A stretch of 64,000 nt of DNA from Achromobacter insuavis (GCF_902859645.1 NZ_CADIJR010000016.1:30999-94998), one strand, 5' to 3'. Positions 45,085 to 55,506 are shown, counted from the first letter of the stretch. Program-made: numbers and translations. The notes: generated by a model from the sequence alone, not told the origin.

Positions 45085-45102
45085 TATTTGCCTAGGCAAA
45101 TA
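45085..45102 (+). promoter_or_regulatory. Palindromic operator of the efflux operon
   Basis: TATTTGCCTAGGCAAATA is a perfect 18-bp palindrome 34 bp upstream of the outer-membrane gene. It shares the CTAGGCA core with the site over the marR promoter. Confidence 0.75.
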
Positions 45103-45136
45103 CAGATTAATCAATTACTTTCAGCAGATTGTCAGG

Positions 45137-46564
45137 ATGAAACGCCTTCTTTCTACCGCATTAGTGCTGGCCTTGAGCGGTTGCGCCCTGATGGAACCCG
45201 GCCCCGAGCCGGTGGCCGCCCTGAATGAAACCAAGCTGGGCCTGACCGCCCAGGACGTCGCCTGGCCCGACACGCAATGGTGGCATCGCTACGGCGACAG
45301 CCAGCTCAACGCGCTGATGGACGAAGCGCTGGCCAACAGCCCGTCCATGACCGCCGCCCAGGCGCGCCTGGCCAAGGCCAACGCCGCCGTCAGCAGCGCC
45401 CGCGCGCCCCTGATGCCGCGCGTGGACGCCAACTACACGCTGAACCGCGAGCACCTGTCCGGCGACTACATCTACCCCGCGCCGCTGGGCGGATCCGTCG
45501 TCAGCGACAACCGCCTGGCGCTGGACTTCAGCTACGAGCTCGATTTCTGGGGCAAGAACCGCTCGCACCTGAAGGCCGCGGTCTCGCAGCAGGCCGCCGC
45601 CGCGGCCGACGCCCAGGCGGCGCGCAACGTGCTGGCCAGCGCCACCGTGCGCGCCTACCTTAATCTGCAGGACGCTTTCGCCCAGCGCGACGTCATCAAG
45701 CGCGTGCTGACCCAGCGCGAGGAAGTGCTGTCGCTGACCCGCGGCCGCTATTCCGCCGGCCTGGACACCCAGGTCGAGGTGAAGCAGGCCGAATCGTCGC
45801 TGGCCGCCGGCCAGGTCGAGCTGACCCAGACCGAGACCACCCTGGCGCAACTGCGCAACCAGGTCGCGGCGCTGGCCGGCGCCGGCCCGCAGCGCGGCCA
45901 GTCGCTCGTCGAAGCCTCCCTGACCGCGCCCGCCGGCGGCGTGCCCGCCAGCGTGCCGCTGGACCTGCTGGGCCACCGTCCCGACGTGGTCGCCGCGCGC
46001 TGGCGCGCCGAGGCCGCCCGGCACCAGATCGACAGCGCCCGCGCCGAGTTCTACCCCAACGTCAACCTCGTGGCCTTTGCCGGCTTCCAGGCGATCGGCA
46101 CCGGCAACCTGCTCGGCACCGCCGCCCGCACCGCCGGTTTCGGTCCGGCCATCACCCTGCCGATCTTCCATGGCGGCGAGTTGAACGCCAACCTGGCCGG
46201 CCGCCGCGCCGACGCCGACCTGGCCGTGTCCGACTACAACCAGACCGTGCTCGACGCCGTGCACCAGGTCGCCGACGCGCTCGACGGCCTGCGCCTGCTG
46301 GAACAGGAACGGGCCCAGCAACGCCAGGCGCGCGAAGCCATCGAGGCGGCCTATGAACTGGCCGTCAACCGCTACAAGGCTGGCATGGGCAACTACCTGA
46401 CCGTGCTGATCGCGCAGACCGGCGTGCTGACCCAGGCGCGGCTCGACACCGACCTGCGCATTCGCGCCTACCAGCTCGACGCCAACCTGGCCAACGCGCT
46501 GGGCGGCGGCTACGTCCCCGCCCCGGCGCAGCAGCCCGCGCCCGCCACGAACTCCACTCATTGA
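45137..46564 (+). CDS. Outer-membrane efflux lipoprotein (NodT/OprM family)
   Basis: A 475-residue TolC-like channel. The signal peptide ends in a lipobox (ALSGC), so the mature N-terminal Cys is lipid-modified. The two halves contain the usual helical hairpins (NSPSMTAAQARLAKANAAVS; HRPDVVAARWRAEAARHQID). It forms a tripartite pump with the HlyD and DHA2 proteins encoded next. The operator palindrome upstream points to MarR control. Confidence 0.9.
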   Translation: MKRLLSTALVLALSGCALMEPGPEPVAALNETKLGLTAQDVAWPDTQWWHRYGDSQLNALMDEALANSPSMTAAQARLAKANAAVSSARAPLMPRVDANYTLNREHLSGDYIYPAPLGGSVVSDNRLALDFSYELDFWGKNRSHLKAAVSQQAAAAADAQAARNVLASATVRAYLNLQDAFAQRDVIKRVLTQREEVLSLTRGRYSAGLDTQVEVKQAESSLAAGQVELTQTETTLAQLRNQVAALAGAGPQRGQSLVEASLTAPAGGVPASVPLDLLGHRPDVVAARWRAEAARHQIDSARAEFYPNVNLVAFAGFQAIGTGNLLGTAARTAGFGPAITLPIFHGGELNANLAGRRADADLAVSDYNQTVLDAVHQVADALDGLRLLEQERAQQRQAREAIEAAYELAVNRYKAGMGNYLTVLIAQTGVLTQARLDTDLRIRAYQLDANLANALGGGYVPAPAQQPAPATNSTH

Positions 46565-46584
46565 ACGCTCCGGATTCAGACGTC

Positions 46585-47844
46585 ATGAACGCAGCCACTC
46601 CCACGACCAACCCCGCCCGCAAACGCCTGCTGCTGACCGCGACCGGTGTTTTCATCCTCATCGCGATCGCCTACGGCATCTGGTGGGCCCTGTTCGGCGC
46701 CCACTTCGAAAGCACCGACGACGCCTACGTGCACGGCAACCTGGTGCAGATCACGCCGCAGGTGCCCGGCACCGTGGTGGCCATCGAGGCCGACGACACC
46801 GAGACCGTCGCCGCCGGCCAGCCGCTGGTGCGCATCGACCCGGCCGACACGCAGGTCGCCCTGCAGCAGGCCGAGGCCAAGCTGGCGCAGACCGTGCGCC
46901 AGGTCCGCACCTACTACGTCCAGAACGACGCGCTGGCCGCTGACGTCGACCTGCGCCAGGCCGACATCCAGCGCGCCCAGGCCGAACTGACCCGCGCCCA
47001 GAGCGACGTCACTCGCCGCCAGCAGCTGGCCAAGTCGGGCGGCGTCAGCGGCGAGGAGATCCTGCACGCCGAGGCCGCGCTGAAGACCGCGCAATCCGGC
47101 CTGGCGCAGGCCCGCGCCGCGCTGGCCGCCTCGCGCGCCAAGCTGGCGACCAACCAGGCGCTGACCCAAGGCACCACCGTGGCCGACCACCCTGACGTGC
47201 GCCAGGCCGTCGCCGGCCTGCGCAATGCCTGGCTGGCCCAGTCGCGCACGGTGCTGCCCGCCCCCGTGGGCGGCGTCATCGCCCGCCGCACCGTCCAGGT
47301 CGGCCAGCGCGTGGCCCCCGGCGCCGCGCTCATGACGGTGGTGCCGCTGGACCAGGTCTGGGTCGAAGCCAACTTCAAGGAAGGCCAGCTGCGCAAGATG
47401 CGCATCGGCCAGCCGGTCAAGATGACCGCCGACCTGTATGGCAGCTCGATCACCTACCACGGCACCGTCGCCGGGCTGGACGCCGGCACCGGCAGCGCCT
47501 TCGCCCTGCTGCCGGCCCAGAACGCCACCGGCAACTGGATCAAGGTGGTGCAGCGCGTGCCCGTGCGCATCGCGCTCGACCCCGCGGACCTGAAGACCCA
47601 TCCGCTGCGCGTGGGCCTGTCGATGGACGTGGAAGTCGACGTCGGCAAGCAGGACGGCGAAGCGCTGACCGCCACCACCCGCAAGGAACCGGCCTGGTCG
47701 ACGCGCGCCTTCGAACCGGCCCATGACGAGGTCGACGCCCTGATCGGCAAGATCATCCAGGCCAACCTCGCCTCCGACGAATTCACCCCGCAGGCGGCGC
47801 AGTCGCCCGTGGCCAAAGAGGGCTTGGCGCGCGGCGCCAAGTAA
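46585..47844 (+). CDS. HlyD-family adaptor (EmrA-like)
   Basis: A 419-residue membrane-fusion protein: cytosolic tail, one membrane segment (LLLTATGVFILIAIAYGIWW), the lipoyl-like half-motif ESTDDAYVHGNLVQITPQVPG, a long coiled-coil hairpin, and the second lipoyl half with APVGGVIARRTVQVGQRVAPG. A TTG at 46561, overlapping the previous stop, could add eight residues. It links the pump to the outer-membrane channel. Confidence 0.9.
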   Translation: MNAATPTTNPARKRLLLTATGVFILIAIAYGIWWALFGAHFESTDDAYVHGNLVQITPQVPGTVVAIEADDTETVAAGQPLVRIDPADTQVALQQAEAKLAQTVRQVRTYYVQNDALAADVDLRQADIQRAQAELTRAQSDVTRRQQLAKSGGVSGEEILHAEAALKTAQSGLAQARAALAASRAKLATNQALTQGTTVADHPDVRQAVAGLRNAWLAQSRTVLPAPVGGVIARRTVQVGQRVAPGAALMTVVPLDQVWVEANFKEGQLRKMRIGQPVKMTADLYGSSITYHGTVAGLDAGTGSAFALLPAQNATGNWIKVVQRVPVRIALDPADLKTHPLRVGLSMDVEVDVGKQDGEALTATTRKEPAWSTRAFEPAHDEVDALIGKIIQANLASDEFTPQAAQSPVAKEGLARGAK

Positions 47845-47856
47845 GGGGGCCTTCCC

Positions 47857-49476
47857 ATGAGCACGACCGCTCAGCCCGCGGCCGGCGGCGCCCCCGCCGA
47901 GCCGACCGTACTCCCGCCAGGGACCTACCCGCCGCTGGAAGGCGCCACCCGCATCATCGGGTCGATCGCGCTGTCCACGGCGGTGTTCATGAACGTGCTG
48001 GACACCTCGATCGCGAACGTGTCCATCCCGACCATCTCCGGCGACCTGGGCGTCAGCTCCAGCCAGGGCACCTGGGTCATCACCTCGTTCGCGGTGGCCA
48101 ACGCCATCACCGTGCCGCTGACCGGCTGGCTGACGCAGCGCTTCGGCCAGGTGCGGCTGTTCCTGATCTCCACCCTGCTGTTCGTGCTGGCCTCGTGGCT
48201 GTGCGGCTTCTCGCCCTCGCTCGAGGCCCTGATCGCGTTCCGCGTGCTGCAGGGCGCCGTGGCCGGGCCGATGATCCCGCTGTCGCAGACCCTGATGCTG
48301 GCCAGCTTCCCCAAGTCCAAGGCGGGCATGGCGCTGGCGGTCTGGTCGATGACGACACTGGTGGCGCCGGTGGCCGGGCCGCTGCTCGGCGGCTGGATCT
48401 CCGACAACTACACCTGGCCCTGGATCTTCTACATCAACGTGCCGGTGGGCCTGCTGGCGGCGTGGATCAGCTGGCGCATCTACGGCAACCGCGAATCGCT
48501 GACGCGCAAGCTGCCGATCGACAAGCTCGGCCTGGTGCTGCTGGTGGTGTGGGTCGGCGCGCTGCAGATCATGCTCGACAAGGGCAAGGAACTGGACTGG
48601 TTCGCCAGCCCCACCATCATCGCCCTGGCCGCCATTGCCTTCGTTGCCTTCGTCTTCTTCCTGATCTGGGAACTGACCGACGCGCATCCGGTGGTCGACT
48701 TGCGCCTGTTCAAGATCCGCAACTTCACGGTCGGCGCGCTGACGCTGGCGGTGGCCTACGGCGTGTTCTTCGGCAACGTGGTGCTGCTGCCGCTCTGGCT
48801 GCAGAGCTACATGGGCTTCACCGCCACCTACGCCGGCCTGGTGACGGCGCCGGTGGGCCTGCTGGCCATCCTGCTCACGCCGATGGTGGGCAAGATGCTG
48901 GCCACCCGCGACCCGCGCCAGATCGTGACCGTGGCGTTCCTGATCTTCGCGCTGGTGTGCTTCATGCGTTCGGGTTTCAACACCCAGACCGACGTGCGCA
49001 CGCTGATGATCCCGACCATCATCCAGGGCGCGGCCATGGCGGCGTTCTTCGTGCCGCTGACTTCGATCACGCTGTCGAGCATCGAACCCTGGCGCATCCC
49101 GGCCGCCTCGGGCCTGTCGAACTTCCTGCGGCTGACCGCGGGCGCCTTCGGCACCTCGATCGCGACCACGCTGTGGGAAAACCGCGCCACGTTGCACCAT
49201 GTGCAATTGACCGAATCCGCGCGGCCCGGCCAGCAGGCGTTCGATCAGACGCTCGACGTCCTGCAGAATACGGTCGGCATGTCGCACCAACAGGCCTTGA
49301 GCACGGTCGACCGGCTGATCAACGCGCAGGCATTCACGATGTCCGCGGTGGATGTCTTCTACGCCTCGGCGGTGATCTTCCTGCTGCTCACCGGCCTGGT
49401 CTGGTTCGCCCGGCCACGCTCGACCAAGGCGGGCGGCGGCGGCGGCGCGGCGGAAGCCGCGGCCGGCGCCCACTGA
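47857..49476 (+). CDS. DHA2-family multidrug exporter (EmrB-like)
   Basis: A 539-residue major facilitator protein with fourteen predicted membrane segments. The DHA2 motif LDTSIANVSIPTISGDLG is in segment one and GWLTQRFGQVRLF in the loop after segment two; motif C is VAPVAGPLLGGWISD. It ends with a Gly/Ala-rich tail. It follows the HlyD gene by 12 bp and is the proton-driven pump of the tripartite system; the substrate is unknown. Confidence 0.92.
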   Translation: MSTTAQPAAGGAPAEPTVLPPGTYPPLEGATRIIGSIALSTAVFMNVLDTSIANVSIPTISGDLGVSSSQGTWVITSFAVANAITVPLTGWLTQRFGQVRLFLISTLLFVLASWLCGFSPSLEALIAFRVLQGAVAGPMIPLSQTLMLASFPKSKAGMALAVWSMTTLVAPVAGPLLGGWISDNYTWPWIFYINVPVGLLAAWISWRIYGNRESLTRKLPIDKLGLVLLVVWVGALQIMLDKGKELDWFASPTIIALAAIAFVAFVFFLIWELTDAHPVVDLRLFKIRNFTVGALTLAVAYGVFFGNVVLLPLWLQSYMGFTATYAGLVTAPVGLLAILLTPMVGKMLATRDPRQIVTVAFLIFALVCFMRSGFNTQTDVRTLMIPTIIQGAAMAAFFVPLTSITLSSIEPWRIPAASGLSNFLRLTAGAFGTSIATTLWENRATLHHVQLTESARPGQQAFDQTLDVLQNTVGMSHQQALSTVDRLINAQAFTMSAVDVFYASAVIFLLLTGLVWFARPRSTKAGGGGGAAEAAAGAH

Positions 49477-49512
49477 GAGCAGCCCCGCCTTGTCTCTGGC
49501 AAGGCGCGCACA

Positions 49513-49544
49513 AAAAAAGGCCCGGCGGATGCCGGGCCTTTTTT
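49513..49544. terminator. Bidirectional terminator between the efflux operon and the DUF115-like gene
   Basis: AAAAAAGGCCCGGC-GGAT-GCCGGGCCTTTTTT. A 14-bp perfect stem with A and T runs on both sides, so it can end transcription of the two converging genes. Its last base is the first of the minus-strand gene's stop codon. Confidence 0.92.
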
Positions 49545-50500
49545 CAATGTTTCAACAGCGTGTGCCAGTCCTGCCTTTCGATCACTTCCGGCGGCAGCGC
49601 GCTCACCGGTGACAGGTTGATCACCGACACGCCACGTCCGCGCCACTGCTGCGCGGCGAAGCGGAACGACGGCTCGATGAGACGGGCGAAGTTGCGCGCC
49701 AGCCGACTGGTCTGCGGCGTCTCGCCTTCGTCGTAGAAGCGCATGCCGTGCTGCAGCGTCAGGTCCAGGCCGTGCAGGTAGACCTTGCGCGCGCCGCCCG
49801 AGATCATCACCTGCAGCGCCACGTAGGCCACCGTGTCCGCGTCGAACACGCCGAGCGACGCGTCGAAGCTGTAGCCCAGGCCCTGCTTGGCGTCCAGCAG
49901 CCGCAGGTCGGGCGACGCGGCCACCATGCGCTTGAGCACCGCGGGCGCGGCGCTGCGCTGGTAGGCCCGCTCGGAAATGAACTCGATGATGCAGATGCGG
50001 CAGCGGATATCTTCCTGCGGAATCCCCTGCATGATGTAGCGCAGCACGTCGGGCAGCACGTACAACGTCAGGTCGCAAGCGACGATCTCGCGCACCAGAT
50101 CAATGCGGTCCCGCACGAAATTCTGGTCGATGATGCAGTAGTACTTGAACTGCAGATTGAACTTGCGCGCCAGCGCGATGGAGCCGTTCACCCCCATGGC
50201 CACCCGGATGTCCAGGCGGTCATAGGGAATCTCGGCGATCGACGGCCCGCTCAGGATCAGGTGCATCTCGTCGTCGTCGGGGTCGTACCCCTGCTCCAAC
50301 GGCGTGATGGGTACAGACCGTCCAAACGCGCGGAAGCCACAGATCACCCCGGCCGGATTGCGCCAGATGCGCACGAACGGCCACAGGTGCTGATTGTGGC
50401 GTTGCGTGCGCGACCGCAGCATCCGGAACAGCTTGCGGGCAAAGCGGTCGGCACGACTGCCGCCCACGGGGGCGGAGGGGGAGGCGATGGAATCGACCAT
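49544..50500 (-). CDS. DUF115/MptE-like protein, possibly glycan-related
   Basis: A 318-residue protein with a Rossmann-like segment LILSGPSIAEIPYDRLDIRV followed by GVNGSIALARKFNLQFKYYC and IIDQNFVRD. The GPS...NGS pattern is seen in DUF115/MptE-like proteins and in GT42 sialyltransferases. No membrane segment is seen. In related bacteria such genes are often labelled lipopolysaccharide biosynthesis, which I cannot confirm. The ATG at 50500 has AGGGGG upstream; an ATG at 50524 is less well placed. Confidence 0.6.
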   Translation of the reverse strand: MVDSIASPSAPVGGSRADRFARKLFRMLRSRTQRHNQHLWPFVRIWRNPAGVICGFRAFGRSVPITPLEQGYDPDDDEMHLILSGPSIAEIPYDRLDIRVAMGVNGSIALARKFNLQFKYYCIIDQNFVRDRIDLVREIVACDLTLYVLPDVLRYIMQGIPQEDIRCRICIIEFISERAYQRSAAPAVLKRMVAASPDLRLLDAKQGLGYSFDASLGVFDADTVAYVALQVMISGGARKVYLHGLDLTLQHGMRFYDEGETPQTSRLARNFARLIEPSFRFAAQQWRGRGVSVINLSPVSALPPEVIERQDWHTLLKH

Positions 50501-50528
50501 GGTCTGGGCCCCCTGGCAACGCATCGCG

Positions 50529-51599
50529 CTAGACCGCCGCGATCAGCGACGCAATGGCGTCGCCTACTTCGGCGGTGGACGCGGTGCCCTTCATGTCGCG
50601 CGTGCGCGGACCGTCGGCCAGCACCGTCTCGATAGCGCGAACCACGGCCGCCGAGGCGTCGTCATACCCCAGGAAATCCAGCATCAGCGCGCCGCTCCAG
50701 ATCTGGCCGATCGGGTTGGCGATGCCTTTGCCATAAATATCGGGTGCGGAACCATGCACGGGTTCGAACAGAGACGGGAATTTGCGTTCGGGGTTCAGGT
50801 TGGCCGACGGCGCGATACCGATCGTCCCCGTGCAGGCGGGGCCGAGATCGGAAAGGATATCGCCGAAAAGGTTGGAAGCCACGACCACGTCGAACCAATC
50901 AGGATGTTGCACGAAGTGCGCGCACAGAATATCGATGTGATATTTGTCCCAGCGGACATCCGGATAGTTCCCGGCCATTTCCGCCACGCGCTGGTCCCAC
51001 CAGGGCATCGAAATCGAAATGCCGTTGGACTTGGTCGCCGCCGTCAGGTGCTTGCCGCGCTTGCGGGCCAGCTCGAAGGCGAATTTCAGCACGCGCTCGG
51101 CGCCGATGCGGGTAAATACGCTTTCCTGGATGACCACTTCGCGCTGGGTGCCGCCGAACAGCACGCCGCCGCTGTTGGAATATTCACCCTCGGTGTTTTC
51201 GCGCACGATGAAGAAATCGATCTCGCCAGGCTGGCGGCCGGCCAGCGGCGACGGCACGCCGGGCATCAGGCGCACCGGGCGCAGATTGATGTACTGGTCG
51301 AATTCGCGGCGGAACTTGAACAGCGAGCCCCACAACGCCTCGTGGTCGGGCACCGTGGCCGGCCAGCCGATGGCGCCGAAGAAAATCGCCTCATGCTGGC
51401 CAATCTGCTGCTGCCAATCATCCGGCATCATTTTGCCGTGCTTGGCGTAATAATCGCAGCTCCAGTCGAAGTGGTCCCACTGGAAATCAATGCCGAAGCG
51501 TGACGCCACGGCGTCGAGCACTTTCAGGCCTTCCGGAACGACTTCCTTGCCGATTCCGTCCCCAGGGATCACCGCAATCTTGTGTTTTTTTGCCACCAC
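50529..51599 (-). CDS. Tartrate/isopropylmalate-type dehydrogenase
   Basis: A 356-residue NAD-dependent decarboxylating dehydrogenase of the TtuC/LeuB family. It has the N-terminal IAVIPGDGIGKEVVPEGLK, the substrate loop FDQYINLRPVRL, the catalytic IVRENTEGEYS, and SNLFGDILSDLGPACTG. The length and RENTEGEYS with flanking sequence suggest tartrate dehydrogenase/decarboxylase rather than leucine biosynthesis. A GTG start is used (51599), with AAAGGA before it; a second GTG follows directly. Confidence 0.85.
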   Translation of the reverse strand: MVAKKHKIAVIPGDGIGKEVVPEGLKVLDAVASRFGIDFQWDHFDWSCDYYAKHGKMMPDDWQQQIGQHEAIFFGAIGWPATVPDHEALWGSLFKFRREFDQYINLRPVRLMPGVPSPLAGRQPGEIDFFIVRENTEGEYSNSGGVLFGGTQREVVIQESVFTRIGAERVLKFAFELARKRGKHLTAATKSNGISISMPWWDQRVAEMAGNYPDVRWDKYHIDILCAHFVQHPDWFDVVVASNLFGDILSDLGPACTGTIGIAPSANLNPERKFPSLFEPVHGSAPDIYGKGIANPIGQIWSGALMLDFLGYDDASAAVVRAIETVLADGPRTRDMKGTASTAEVGDAIASLIAAV

Positions 51600-51739
51600 T
51601 TTTTCCTTTGTCTTCCGGGAATACATCGCCCAGAATCATAGGCATAAATGGCGGTAACGCAATACCCCAAGTTACAAACAACGTACTACCCGACGTTACA
51701 GCGCCGGATTCGGTTTGTTCCGAAGATGGAATACAGAAT

Positions 51740-53263
51740 TCAACGGCGCGTCTTGGACCCCAGCAGCGATCCCAGGATGCCGCGCGCCAGTTGCGTCGCG
51801 ATCGAACGCGCCGTGCTCTTGGCGAAGGTCTGCACCACACCGTCGCGCTTGCCGCCGCGCGGGCCGGTGGAGCCGAACAGCACATCGTTCAGGCTGTCCA
51901 TCAGGCCGCCGCCCTGTGCCTCGGCGGGCGCGCCGCCCGCGGTCGGCGTCGGCGCGGCCTTGCCAGGCGCCTGATCGGCCGGCGCCGCCGCGCGTCCAGC
52001 CAGCACCTCGTAGGCGGACTCGCGGTCGATGGCCTTGTCATATTTGGCCGACATCGGGCTGCCCTGGCGCAAGGCCTGGCGCTCGGCGTCGGTGGCCGGG
52101 CCGATGCGGCTGCCGGGCGGCACGATCCAGGCGCGCTCGGTCGGCATCGGCCGGCCCTTGGCGTCCAGCAGCGACACCAGCGCCTCGCCCACGCCCAGCT
52201 CGGTGATGGCCGCCTCGATATCCAGCCCCGGATTGGGCCGCATGGTCTGGGCCGCGGTCTTGACGGCCTTCTGGTCGCGCGGCGTGAAGGCACGCAACGC
52301 GTGCTGCACCCGGTTGCCCAGCTGGCCCAGCACGGTGTCGGGAATGTCCAGCGGATTCTGCGTCACGAAATACACGCCCACGCCCTTGGAACGCACCAGC
52401 CGCACCACCTGTTCGATCTTGGTCAGCAAGGCCGGCGGCGCGTCGTTGAACAGCAGGTGCGCCTCGTCGAAGAAGAACACCAGCTTGGGCTGGTCGACGT
52501 CGCCCACTTCGGGCAGCTTCTCGTACAGGTCGGCCAGCAGCCAGAGCAGGAAGATCGCATACAGCCGCGGCGCCTGCATCAGCTTGTCGGCGGCCAGCAC
52601 ATTGACGATGCCGCGGCCCTGGGCGTCGGTGCGCATCAGGTCGGCCACGTCCAGCATCGGCTCGCCGAAGAATTTCTCCGCGCCCTGCGACTCCAGCGCC
52701 AGCAGGCCGCGCTGGATCGCGCCGACGCTGGCGGCGGACACATTGCCGTAGCGCGTCTTGAGCTCGGCGGCGCGGTCGGCGACGTTCTGCAGCATGGCGC
52801 GCAGGTCTTTCAGGTCCAGCAGCAGCTGGCCCTCGTCGTCCGCCACCTTGAACACCAGCGTCAGCACGCCTTCCTGGGTGTCGTTGAGTTCGAGGATGCG
52901 CGCCAGCAGCAGCGGCCCCATGTCGGTGATGGTGGCGCGCACCGGCGTGCCCTGCTCGCCGAACACGTCCCACAGGGCCACCGGGCTGGCGCCCCAGGCC
53001 GGTTCGTCCAGGCCGAGGTTCTTGAGCCGCTCCTGCAGCTTGGGGCTGGCCACCCCGGCCTGCGAAATGCCGGTCAGGTCGCCCTTGACGTCGGCCATGA
53101 AGACCGGCGTGCCCAGGCGCGAGAAGGATTCGGCCAGGACCTGCAGGGTGACGGTCTTGCCGGTGCCGGTGGCGCCGGTGATGCAGCCGTGGCGGTTGGC
53201 CAGGGCTGGCAGCAGCGCCAACTCGGTCTGCGCATTCTTGGCGATGACGATGGGGTTGGGCAT
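51740..53263 (-). CDS. HerA-like ATPase (DUF853 family)
   Basis: A 507-residue P-loop ATPase: Walker [14 protein letters not shown] near residue 33, Walker [13 protein letters not shown], and [20 protein letters not shown]. The C-terminal part has a low-complexity linker ([18 protein letters not shown]) and a basic tail. Such proteins are related to DNA-pumping helicases, but the DUF853 group has no established job. It is divergent from yebC. The ATG at 53263 has GGAGA upstream. Confidence 0.88.
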   Translation of the reverse strand: MPNPIVIAKNAQTELALLPALANRHGCITGATGTGKTVTLQVLAESFSRLGTPVFMADVKGDLTGISQAGVASPKLQERLKNLGLDEPAWGASPVALWDVFGEQGTPVRATITDMGPLLLARILELNDTQEGVLTLVFKVADDEGQLLLDLKDLRAMLQNVADRAAELKTRYGNVSAASVGAIQRGLLALESQGAEKFFGEPMLDVADLMRTDAQGRGIVNVLAADKLMQAPRLYAIFLLWLLADLYEKLPEVGDVDQPKLVFFFDEAHLLFNDAPPALLTKIEQVVRLVRSKGVGVYFVTQNPLDIPDTVLGQLGNRVQHALRAFTPRDQKAVKTAAQTMRPNPGLDIEAAITELGVGEALVSLLDAKGRPMPTERAWIVPPGSRIGPATDAERQALRQGSPMSAKYDKAIDRESAYEVLAGRAAAPADQAPGKAAPTPTAGGAPAEAQGGGLMDSLNDVLFGSTGPRGGKRDGVVQTFAKSTARSIATQLARGILGSLLGSKTRR

Positions 53264-53421
53264 GGGCAACTCTCCGGACCGGATGACTCAGATGCCCAAG
53301 TGTAGAGCCTGCGGTGGCGCTTGTGCGCGTGGCAATATGGACACAGGCGGGCGACTCCCGGGCGCGCAGGCCGCCGGCACGGTAAAATGCCGTTTTTGCA
53401 GACAATTTATCCTGGGAAGCC

Positions 53422-54153
53422 ATGGCCGGACACAGCAAATGGGCCAATATTCAGCACCGCAAAGGCCGCCAAGACGCCAAACGCGGAAAGCTCTGGACCA
53501 AGATCATTCGTGAAATCACCGTGGCGGCGCGCGCCGGCGGCCCCGACCCGGACAGCAACCCGCGCTTGCGCATGGCCTGGGACAAGGCCACCGACGCCAA
53601 CATGCCCAAGGACAACATCCAGCGCGCCATCCAGCGCGGCGCGGGCGGCGCGGACGGCGAAGCGTACGAGGAAGTGCGCTACGAGGGCTACGGCATCGGC
53701 GGCGCGGCGGTCATCGTCGACTGCATGACCGACAACCGCACCCGCACCGTGGCCGAAGTGCGCCACGCCTTCGCCAAGAACGGCGGCAACCTGGGCCAGG
53801 AAGGCTCGGTCGCCTTCATGTTCAAGCACTGCGGCCAATTCGTGTTCGCTCCCGGCACGCCGGAAGACAAGGTCATGGAAGCCGCCCTCGAGGCTGGCGC
53901 CGAAGACATCGCCACCGACGAGGAAGGCGTGATCGAAGTCATCTGCGCCCCGACCGACTACGCCGCCGTGCGCAAGGCGTTCGACGACGCCGGCCTGAAG
54001 GCCGAAGTCGACGGCATCGTCATGAAGGCCCTGAACGAAACCGAACTGGCCGGCGAAGACGCCATCAAGATGCAGAAACTGCTCGACGCCCTGGAAGGCC
54101 TGGACGACGTGCAGGAAGTCTATACCACCGTCATTTTCGACGAAGCGCAGTAA
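53422..54153 (+). CDS. yebC: YebC/PmpR-family regulator
   Basis: A 243-residue protein with the invariant start [33 protein letters not shown] and the C-terminal acidic domain. YebC proteins act in transcription control and, in recent work, in relief of ribosome stalling at proline-rich sequences. It precedes purD by 45 bp. Confidence 0.95.
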   Translation: MAGHSKWANIQHRKGRQDAKRGKLWTKIIREITVAARAGGPDPDSNPRLRMAWDKATDANMPKDNIQRAIQRGAGGADGEAYEEVRYEGYGIGGAAVIVDCMTDNRTRTVAEVRHAFAKNGGNLGQEGSVAFMFKHCGQFVFAPGTPEDKVMEAALEAGAEDIATDEEGVIEVICAPTDYAAVRKAFDDAGLKAEVDGIVMKALNETELAGEDAIKMQKLLDALEGLDDVQEVYTTVIFDEAQ

Positions 54154-54198
54154 GTTGTCTCGCGACACTCGACTGGCAACCTTAAGAATCACGCAACA

Positions 54199-55506
54199 AT
54201 GAAACTCCTGGTAATTGGCTCGGGCGGCCGCGAACATGCCCTCGCCTGGCGACTGGCCCGCTCCCCGCGCGTACACAAGGTGTACGTGGCGCCGGGCAAC
54301 GGCGGCACGCAACGGGCCGAGCAGATGGAAAACATCCCGCTCACCAATGCCGAGGAACTGGCTGACTTCGTCCAGCGCGAAGGCATCGCCCTGACGGTCG
54401 TCGGCCCCGAGGCGCCGCTGGCCGCCGGCGTGGTCGATGTCTTCCGCGCCCGCGGCCTGAAGATCTTCGGGCCGACCAAGGCCGCCGCGCAGCTGGAAAG
54501 CTCCAAGGACTACGCCAAGGCCTTCATGGTCCGGCACAACATCCCGACCGCGCGCTACGCCACCTTCACCGACCCGGTCCAGGCCCACGCCTACATCGAC
54601 CAGGAAGGCGCCCCCATCGTGATCAAGGCCGACGGCCTGGCCGCGGGCAAGGGCGTGGTGGTCGCCGCCACGCTCGAAGAGGCCCACGCCGCCGTCGACG
54701 CCATGCTGGGCGACGGCTCCATGGGCGAAGCCGGCGCGCGCGTCGTCATCGAGGAATGCCTGGTGGGCGAGGAAGCCAGCTTCATCGTCATGTGCGACGG
54801 CCGCAACGTGCTGGCCCTGGCCACCAGCCAGGACCACAAGCGCCTGCAGGACGGCGACCAGGGCCCGAACACGGGCGGCATGGGCGCCTACTCGCCCGCC
54901 CCCATCGTCACGCCCGAGCTGCACCACCGCATCATGCGCGAAATCATCCTGCCGACCGTGCAGGGCATGACGCGCGACGGCATCCCCTACACCGGCTTTC
55001 TGTACGCCGGCCTGATGATCGCCCCCGGCGACGACCCCGACCGCGACATCAAGACGCTGGAATTCAACTGCCGCATGGGCGACCCCGAAACCCAGCCGAT
55101 CATGATGCGCGTCAAGAGCGACCTGCTGGACGCGCTCGAGCACGCCGTCGAAGGCACGCTGGACCAGGCCGACATCACCTGGGACCGCCGCACCGCCCTG
55201 GGCGTGGTGCTGGCTTCGCACAACTACCCCAACACCCCGCGCACCGGCGACGTCATCCGCGGCCTGCCGGCCGATGCCGACGACTGCATGGTGTTCCACG
55301 CGGCCACCCGCCTGGAAGGCGAGGAAACCCAGACCACCGGCGGCCGCGTGCTGTGCGTCACGGCGCTGGGCGACTCGGTCAAGATGGCGCGCGACCGCGT
55401 GTACGAAGCGATCGACGGCATCCACTTCGACGGCCGCCAGTACCGCAGCGATATCGGCTGGCGCGCGCTCAAGCCGTCGCAGCAGAAGCCCAAGTCCAAC
55501 GCGTAA
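54199..55506 (+). CDS. purD: Phosphoribosylamine-glycine ligase
   Basis: A 435-residue ATP-grasp enzyme of purine synthesis (second step). It starts MKLLVIGSGGREHALAWRLA, with ATP-grasp elements IVIKADGLAAGKGVVVA and NTGGMGAYSPAP, and FNCRMGDPETQPIMMR. It leads the row purD-hemF-nadD-rsfS-rlmH-maf. Confidence 0.97.
   Translation: MKLLVIGSGGREHALAWRLARSPRVHKVYVAPGNGGTQRAEQMENIPLTNAEELADFVQREGIALTVVGPEAPLAAGVVDVFRARGLKIFGPTKAAAQLESSKDYAKAFMVRHNIPTARYATFTDPVQAHAYIDQEGAPIVIKADGLAAGKGVVVAATLEEAHAAVDAMLGDGSMGEAGARVVIEECLVGEEASFIVMCDGRNVLALATSQDHKRLQDGDQGPNTGGMGAYSPAPIVTPELHHRIMREIILPTVQGMTRDGIPYTGFLYAGLMIAPGDDPDRDIKTLEFNCRMGDPETQPIMMRVKSDLLDALEHAVEGTLDQADITWDRRTALGVVLASHNYPNTPRTGDVIRGLPADADDCMVFHAATRLEGEETQTTGGRVLCVTALGDSVKMARDRVYEAIDGIHFDGRQYRSDIGWRALKPSQQKPKSNA

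Noticed and set aside
46576-49473. A 965-codon open frame on the minus strand opposite the HlyD and DHA2 genes
   Set aside because: It is rich in His, Gln, Arg and Gly with no recognisable domain. It mirrors the well-recognised plus-strand genes and is typical of antisense frames in GC-rich DNA.
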